From NCBI GenBank assembly GCA_038744785.1, contig JBCDLX010000001.1, positions 124,001 to 188,000 on the forward strand: DNA of 64,000 nt, read 5' to 3'. How positions within the stretch are numbered: the stretch's first letter is position 1; every line of letters begins with the position of its first letter. The notes beneath the pieces were generated by a model. That model was not told the origin of the DNA, ran no database searches, and saw nothing but the letters and a program-made list of their open reading frames with translations. Position numbers and translations under genes: made by a program. Positions 59,674-64,000 of the stretch are shown here, one piece after another. This stretch comes from Ovoidimarina sp038744785. Its GTDB lineage: Bacteria > Pseudomonadota > Alphaproteobacteria > Rhodobacterales > Rhodobacteraceae.

Positions 59674-61208
59674 GCCGCGTCTCCAATCCCAGCCGCGTGC
59701 CTGACCAGGGTTTCAGGGGTCAACGCATCGCCTTCAAGCCTCGCCGCAATCAATCCTTCCCGCATCACGATCACGCGGTCGGACATGCCCAAGATCTCTG
59801 GTATCTCGGAACTGACCATGATCACGGCCAAGCCTTGGGCCGCCAGTTCGGACATGAAGGCATGGACCGCCGCTTTCGAGCCGATGTCGATCCCCTTGGT
59901 CGGTTCATCCAGAATGATCACACGCGGAGTTGTCGCAAGCCACTTGGCGATCACCACCTTCTGCTGGTTCCCGCCTGACAGATTTCCGACGTCCTGATCC
60001 AAAGCTGCGGCCCGCAAATCCAGCCGTTCGGTATAATCGCGGGCCAGTTTGAATTCTTCCGATAGGCGTAAGAACCCGGATTTCGATGTGCCACGAAGCG
60101 ACGGAAGCGTCACATTCTGAAAGATCGGCAAGCCGATGATCGTGCCTTGCTTGCCGCGATCCTCGGGCACATAGACGATCCCAGAGGCGACGGCGTCACT
60201 GGTCGATCCAATCCGGGTTTCCGCCCCGCCGACAAAGATCGTTCCCCGCGAGGGTCGCGTGATACCGAAAATGGCCTGCATCAGCTCGGACCGCCCTGCC
60301 CCAACAAGTCCGTAGAAGCCAAGGATCTCGCCCTCGCGCAGTTCGAACTCGATCCCATCGAACTCGGTCGGGTGGCTGTAGTCCGAGACCTTAAGAACCG
60401 TCTGCCCGATGTCGTGGGCGGACTTGGGAAAGATCTGGTCGACGGACCGGCCCACCATCATCTGGACCAATTCGCGTTCCCCGACATCGGAGATGTGGCC
60501 GGCGCCCACATGCTGCCCGTCCCGATAGACGGTGTAACGGTCAGCGATCCGAAACACCTCGTCGAACTTGTGGCTGATGAACAAGACCGCGCGCCCTTCG
60601 GCCTTGAGCCGTTCGATCAGCAGATAGAGTTCTTCGATCTCTTTCTGACTAAGCGCCGCCGTCGGCTCGTCCATGATCACGACGCGCGCATCGACCGACA
60701 GAGCCCGCGCAATGGCCACAAGGTGTTTGCTGGCAATGCCAAGTTCTTTCAACGTCGTGTCCGGATCTAGCGGTGCGTCTATCCGGGCAAGGATCTCAAC
60801 GGCGTCGCGCCGCATCTTGGCCCGATCAATCAGCCCGAACCGATTGCTCGGCGCGTGGCCGATAAAGATATTCTCGGCCACACTCAGTTCATCGAACAGC
60901 ACCGTCTCCTGGTGGATCGCTGTGATCCCGGCCTTGGTCGCCGCATGTGCCGTGGGAAAACGCGTCGCGGTGCCGTCCAACTCGATTGATCCGGCATCGG
61001 GCTGATAGATACCAGTCAACACCTTCACGATGGTCGATTTTCCGGCCCCGTTCTCGCCTACCAGGGCTGTGACCTCGCCGGGGAACAGCTCAAGCGAAAC
61101 GTCGGACAACGCCATGACGCCCGGGAAGGACTTAGTAATCCCGGAAAGCCGCATAATCGGCTGGGCCGAGGACAGAGAGACGTCAGATGTGTCCGCGCTC
61201 TGAAGCAT
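59670..61208 (-). CDS. rhaT: Rhamnose ABC transporter ATP-binding protein
   Basis: A 512-aa double ABC ATPase of the sugar (RbsA-like) type. First module: Walker A GENGAGKSTIVKVL, QETVLFDEL Q-loop, LGIASKHLVAIARAL signature region and Walker B VVIMDEPTAAL. Second module: degenerate Walker A (GLVGAGRSEL), LSGGNQQKV signature and VIILDEPTKGID. The start at 61208 (MLQSADTSDV) was chosen because sequence before it is not family-like. It follows rhaS by 61 bp with a hairpin between. Confidence 0.93.
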   Translation of the reverse strand: MLQSADTSDVSLSSAQPIMRLSGITKSFPGVMALSDVSLELFPGEVTALVGENGAGKSTIVKVLTGIYQPDAGSIELDGTATRFPTAHAATKAGITAIHQETVLFDELSVAENIFIGHAPSNRFGLIDRAKMRRDAVEILARIDAPLDPDTTLKELGIASKHLVAIARALSVDARVVIMDEPTAALSQKEIEELYLLIERLKAEGRAVLFISHKFDEVFRIADRYTVYRDGQHVGAGHISDVGERELVQMMVGRSVDQIFPKSAHDIGQTVLKVSDYSHPTEFDGIEFELREGEILGFYGLVGAGRSELMQAIFGITRPSRGTIFVGGAETRIGSTSDAVASGIVYVPEDRGKQGTIIGLPIFQNVTLPSLRGTSKSGFLRLSEEFKLARDYTERLDLRAAALDQDVGNLSGGNQQKVVIAKWLATTPRVIILDEPTKGIDIGSKAAVHAFMSELAAQGLAVIMVSSEIPEILGMSDRVIVMREGLIAARLEGDALTPETLVRHAAGIGDAA

Positions 61209-61231
61209 GTCGGATTTCCGGGGTTGACGAG

Positions 61232-61259
61232 TGGCCCAGTCGGCAGACCGCCCGGGCCA
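61232..61259 (-). other. Intercistronic hairpin between rhaS and rhaT
   Basis: TGGCCC (61232-61237) pairs with GGGCCA (61254-61259), with an inner CGG/CCG stem, in the 61-bp gap after the binding-protein gene. As at the TRAP locus it may raise binding-protein message over permease message. Confidence 0.45.
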
Positions 61260-61269
61260 TAGAGAAGGA

Positions 61270-62268
61270 TCAGAAGATGTCCTTGAACTGATCGATGTTC
61301 GAAGCGTCGTAGACGAACGGGTCCGCCATCGCCCCTTCATTGTTGTCATCAAGCGTCAGGGACCCCATCCGACCCATCGGGATCTCTGCGCCCGGCCCGG
61401 CCTCTGCCGCATCGGTGGCCAGTTGATAGGCCAGCATCGTCGCGGAGTATCCAAGGTCAATCGGGTTCCAGATCGCAAAAGACTTCGAGGCACCCGATTG
61501 AATTGCGCCCGCCATCTCGGACGGGAGGCCAAGACCGGTGACATTGATTTCGCCAACCTTGCCGGCATCTTCAACGGCGCGCGCGGCCGCCACGATACCA
61601 ACCGACGTCGGCGCAATGATCGCGTCAAGATCAGGATGGCTTTGCATAAGCCCCTGGGCTTCGCGGTAGGATTTATCAGCCAGGTCATCGCCATATACCG
61701 TGCCGACGACACTGATCCCGGGGTAGTTGCCCATCACCTTCTCCATCTCGGCGATCCAGGTGTTCTGGTTCGTCGCGGTCGCCGATGCCGACAAGACGGC
61801 AACTTCCCCACCGTCGGGCAGATGATCCGCCGCCAGCTTGATGATCATATTGCCGATCAACGGGTTCGAGGATGGGTTCAGGTGAAGTTCCCGGCCTTCG
61901 GCTGCGACGCCCGAGTCCCAGCTGATCACCGTGATGCCGCGCTGCATGGCGCGTTTCAACGCTGGCACCAGCGCATCGGTGTCATTGGCGGAGACCGCAA
62001 TGGCATCAACCTGCTGCGCGATAAGCGAGTTGATGACCTCGATCTGTCCCTCAGCCGTGGTATCCGTCGGGCCGGTGTAGATCACTTCGACATTGCCAAG
62101 TTCCTTGGCCGCCTCTTCCGCGCCTTCGGCCGCCGCTTCGAAAAAGCCGATGCCAAGGGCCTTCACTACAAGCGCGATACGGACGTTGTCCTGCGCGTGC
62201 GCCGTCGCGCCAGCCAGCAGAAACGCCGCAACGGCCGTTCCACCGAATAGTCTTCTTGAAATGCTCAT
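61270..62268 (-). CDS. rhaS: Rhamnose ABC transporter substrate-binding protein
   Basis: A 332-aa periplasmic binding protein of the RbsB/LacI-like fold with signal peptide (MSISRRLFGGTAVAAFLLAGATAHA). Features: VVKALGIGFFEAAAEGAEEAAKEL, IDAIAVSANDTDAL-type cleft, and INVTGLGLPSEMAGAIQSG hinge region. GGGAGG stands 7 bases before the ATG at 62268. First structural gene of the transporter after rhaR. Confidence 0.92.
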   Translation of the reverse strand: MSISRRLFGGTAVAAFLLAGATAHAQDNVRIALVVKALGIGFFEAAAEGAEEAAKELGNVEVIYTGPTDTTAEGQIEVINSLIAQQVDAIAVSANDTDALVPALKRAMQRGITVISWDSGVAAEGRELHLNPSSNPLIGNMIIKLAADHLPDGGEVAVLSASATATNQNTWIAEMEKVMGNYPGISVVGTVYGDDLADKSYREAQGLMQSHPDLDAIIAPTSVGIVAAARAVEDAGKVGEINVTGLGLPSEMAGAIQSGASKSFAIWNPIDLGYSATMLAYQLATDAAEAGPGAEIPMGRMGSLTLDDNNEGAMADPFVYDASNIDQFKDIF

Positions 62269-62304
62269 GATCTTTCCTCCCTGAACGAGCATAGAGGTGT
62301 GGGG

Positions 62305-63105
62305 TTACCCCGCACCGGTTTCCTGAGCGGCGCCCCCTTGCGCCACGATGAGTTCGATTTCCGCCGCCTCCAGCATGGCCGCCGCCCGGCCGCTGATCCC
62401 GTCATCGGTGATCACCACGTCGATTCTGTCGAGCGGACAAAGTACAAGGCTGGATCGGGCGTCGAATTTGCTGCTGTCGACGAGGACAACCAATTGGTCT
62501 GCACGGCCGATCAGTTTTTCCTCTGCCTGGATGAGCAGGGGATCAGCCTCCATCAGACCCAAGGGCCCCAAACCCTGCGCCCCCATGAACATGCGACGGG
62601 CATAGAAGTTGCGCGTCACGTCATTCTCAAATGGCGACAGGATGATGTTCTGTTCGCGATAGATCGTCCCGCCGGACAAAGTGATCGTGTTCTTCGAGTG
62701 CCGAAGCAAATGGTCAGCAATCGGAAAAGAGTTAGTAAAGATCTGAAGCCGGCGATGCGCCAGCGGATGCACCATCTGAAACGTCGTCGTGCCGCCGTTG
62801 ATGATGATCGAGTCGCCGTCATCGCAAAGCGCGGCGGCGGCCCGCGCAATTGCCTGTTTCTCGCGCATGCGGATGGTTTCGTTAACGGCAAACGTCCGGC
62901 CCGCAAGCCCGACAAATTGGGGAGGTGCGACCGCCTCGGCCCCGCCGCGCACGCGGCGCAGCTTCTTTTGGACATGCAAGGATGCAATGTCGCGCCGGAT
63001 CGTTGCCTCGGAAGCGCCGGTTAGACCGCAAAGATCGGAAACGGTGACAACAGGTCTGTCCTGAACGGCGGACAGAATGACCCTGTGGCGTTCGGATTCG
63101 TGCAC
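62305..63105 (-). CDS. rhaR: DeoR-family regulator of rhamnose genes
   Basis: A 266-aa DeoR regulator. N-terminal HTH at about 5-60 (VTVSDLCGLTGASEATIRRDIASL, LRRVRGGA) and a DeoRC sensor domain with IINGGTTTFQMVHPL and VDSSKF, where the DxS.K pattern marks sugar-phosphate binding. GTG start at 63105 has GGGAGG 5 bases upstream, preferred to an ATG at 63159. It divides the two arms of the rhamnose locus and probably binds the palindrome at 63151-63221. Confidence 0.9.
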   Translation of the reverse strand: MHESERHRVILSAVQDRPVVTVSDLCGLTGASEATIRRDIASLHVQKKLRRVRGGAEAVAPPQFVGLAGRTFAVNETIRMREKQAIARAAAALCDDGDSIIINGGTTTFQMVHPLAHRRLQIFTNSFPIADHLLRHSKNTITLSGGTIYREQNIILSPFENDVTRNFYARRMFMGAQGLGPLGLMEADPLLIQAEEKLIGRADQLVVLVDSSKFDARSSLVLCPLDRIDVVITDDGISGRAAAMLEAAEIELIVAQGGAAQETGAG

Positions 63106-63150
63106 CGCAACCTCCCTTTGGCCCTGACGGTGCGCAGATTCGAAGTTTCT

Positions 63151-63221
63151 GTCAATCAAATTTCATCACATACAATCATGCTGCAGCGCAGTATGATTAT
63201 TAGTGCGCGTTTGTGATTGAC
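63151..63221. promoter_or_regulatory. Nested palindromic operator in the rhaR-rhaD gap
   Basis: A near-perfect 25-bp palindrome (63174-63198; arms AATCAT and CTGC mirrored by GCAG and ATGATT) is centred at 63186. An outer perfect repeat, GTCAATCA (63151-63158) and TGATTGAC (63214-63221), has exactly the same centre. AATCA at 63154 and 63174 and TGATT at 63194 and 63214 lie at exact 20-bp steps. A TTGACT (-35-like, 63217-63222) toward rhaD overlaps the outer right arm. Probable RhaR operator. Confidence 0.75.
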
Positions 63222-63292
63222 TTTTCGCATACCGGGCCGCAGCCTTTGATCGCGACCTGCAGAGCGACACCGTGCGGCATGGGGAGGACGTG

Positions 63293-64000
63293 ATGCTGAA
63301 GACGTTTGGAAATCGGCGCCTTTTGAACGGTTGGGACGATGCGCTTGCTTCTGAGATGAGCGAATCTGAGAAGCTGCTTTACCGATCGAACCTGCTGGGG
63401 TCGGACAAGCGCATCACGAACTACGGTGGCGGCAATACATCGGTGAAAGTGTTAGAGACCGACCCCCTGACCGGCGAACGTGTCGAAGTGTTGTGGGTCA
63501 AGGGATCGGGCGGCGACATAGGCTCGATGAAGCTGGATGGATTTGCCACGCTCTACATGGACAAGCTTAACGCGCTAAAAGATCTGTACCGCGGTGTTGA
63601 GTTCGAAGACGAGATGGTTGGCTATCTGCCCCATTGCACCTTCAACCTGAATGCTCGTGCAGCCTCGATCGACACGCCGCTTCACGCTTATGTCCCACGA
63701 AAACATGTCGATCATGTCCACCCCGATGCGATTATCGCCATCGCCGCTGCGAAAAACTCCAAAGAGCTGACGCAACAGATCTTTGGGGATGAAATCGGCT
63801 GGCTGCCCTGGAAACGCCCAGGCTATGAACTTGGTCTATGGCTTGAACGGTTCTGTTTGGAGAATCCTGCAGCAAAGGGCGTCGTGCTTGAGTCGCACGG
63901 GCTGTTCACGTGGGATAACGACGCCAAGGCTTGCTACACTTTAACGGTCGACGTCATTCAACGCGCGATGGATTGGTTTGCAGACCGCGCAGCAGACACT
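63293..64000 (+). CDS. rhaD: Rhamnulose-1-phosphate aldolase/dehydrogenase RhaD, 3' end cut by window edge
   Basis: 236 codons from ATG 63293 to the right edge with no stop. GGGGAGG stands 5 bases upstream. The sequence fits the N-terminal class II aldolase domain of the bifunctional RhaD of alphaproteobacteria: ITNYGGGNTSVKV, LWVKGSGGDIGSM, metal His pair in VDHVHPDAI and LESHGLFTW. The missing C-terminus would carry a short-chain dehydrogenase that makes lactate from lactaldehyde. It diverges from rhaR; rhaI would be expected next. Confidence 0.92.
   Translation, partial: MLKTFGNRRLLNGWDDALASEMSESEKLLYRSNLLGSDKRITNYGGGNTSVKVLETDPLTGERVEVLWVKGSGGDIGSMKLDGFATLYMDKLNALKDLYRGVEFEDEMVGYLPHCTFNLNARAASIDTPLHAYVPRKHVDHVHPDAIIAIAAAKNSKELTQQIFGDEIGWLPWKRPGYELGLWLERFCLENPAAKGVVLESHGLFTWDNDAKACYTLTVDVIQRAMDWFADRAADT

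Overview
The window looks like chromosomal DNA of an alphaproteobacterium of the Rhodobacteraceae (roseobacter group). Support for this: high-GC coding with many GTG starts and GTGA/ATGA gene overlaps, an F1-ATPase zeta (inhibitor) subunit beside purC, an IalB-family protein, a methionine synthase that appears to be split, GTTC-N7-GTTC type LexA boxes (including one in front of uvrA), TRAP transport, and a rhamnose locus ordered as in rhizobia. I found no tRNA, rRNA, CRISPR array, prophage or insertion sequence. Family names come from reading the translated sequence; no database search was run.

Layout. 1-6186 (minus strand): purC, purS, a zinc alcohol dehydrogenase, purQ, then the dctB/dctD two-component pair and a truncated EEP-fold hydrolase. 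6346-12817 (mostly plus): ATPase zeta; a methyl-transfer block made of a homocysteine methyltransferase (bmt), a corrinoid protein and a DUF1638 protein, interrupted by a minus-strand radical SAM gene with a LexA box; then an A-type Fe-S carrier, a PLP dehydratase and exonuclease III. 12819-24828: cyclic-nucleotide-binding membrane protein, uvrA, MFS transporter, sulfotransferase, lpd, a DUF4242/LysR pair, lytic transglycosylase, ssb, aroB and aroK. 24964-30451: a tiny membrane protein, a secreted helical protein, xerD, a CorC-type CBS protein and a HerA-like ATPase. 30452-30875 is a long intergenic stretch with a promoter-like sequence and a perfect intrinsic terminator, a candidate small RNA. 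31449-36573: an L,D-transpeptidase, LpxD, acyl carrier protein and ketoacyl synthase run, divergent from a MepK-like DUF882 peptidase. 36650-44892: GNAT, SLT-like protein, gamma carbonic anhydrase, an MhqD/MhqO-like hydrolase and dioxygenase pair with a LysR gene, DUF3604 and patatin.

45315-55949 is a catabolic island of unknown substrate. A GntR regulator sits divergently from a ThDP enzyme, a DadA-like FAD oxidase, a TRAP transporter and an SBF-like permease. On its own side it is followed by an Asp/Glu-racemase-fold protein, an enolase-superfamily enzyme and an aldo/keto reductase.

56008-64000 is an L-rhamnose locus: rhaR, S, T, P, Q, U, K on the minus strand and rhaD diverging to the right and cut by the window edge. 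The rhaR-rhaD gap carries a striking nested palindrome with four AATCA/TGATT boxes exactly 20 bp apart.

The most interesting points are the rhaR-rhaD operator, the orphan terminator/sRNA, the LexA box on the radical SAM gene, the DctD that lacks GAFTGA, the extra lipid A acylation set, and the unknown TRAP-linked pathway.
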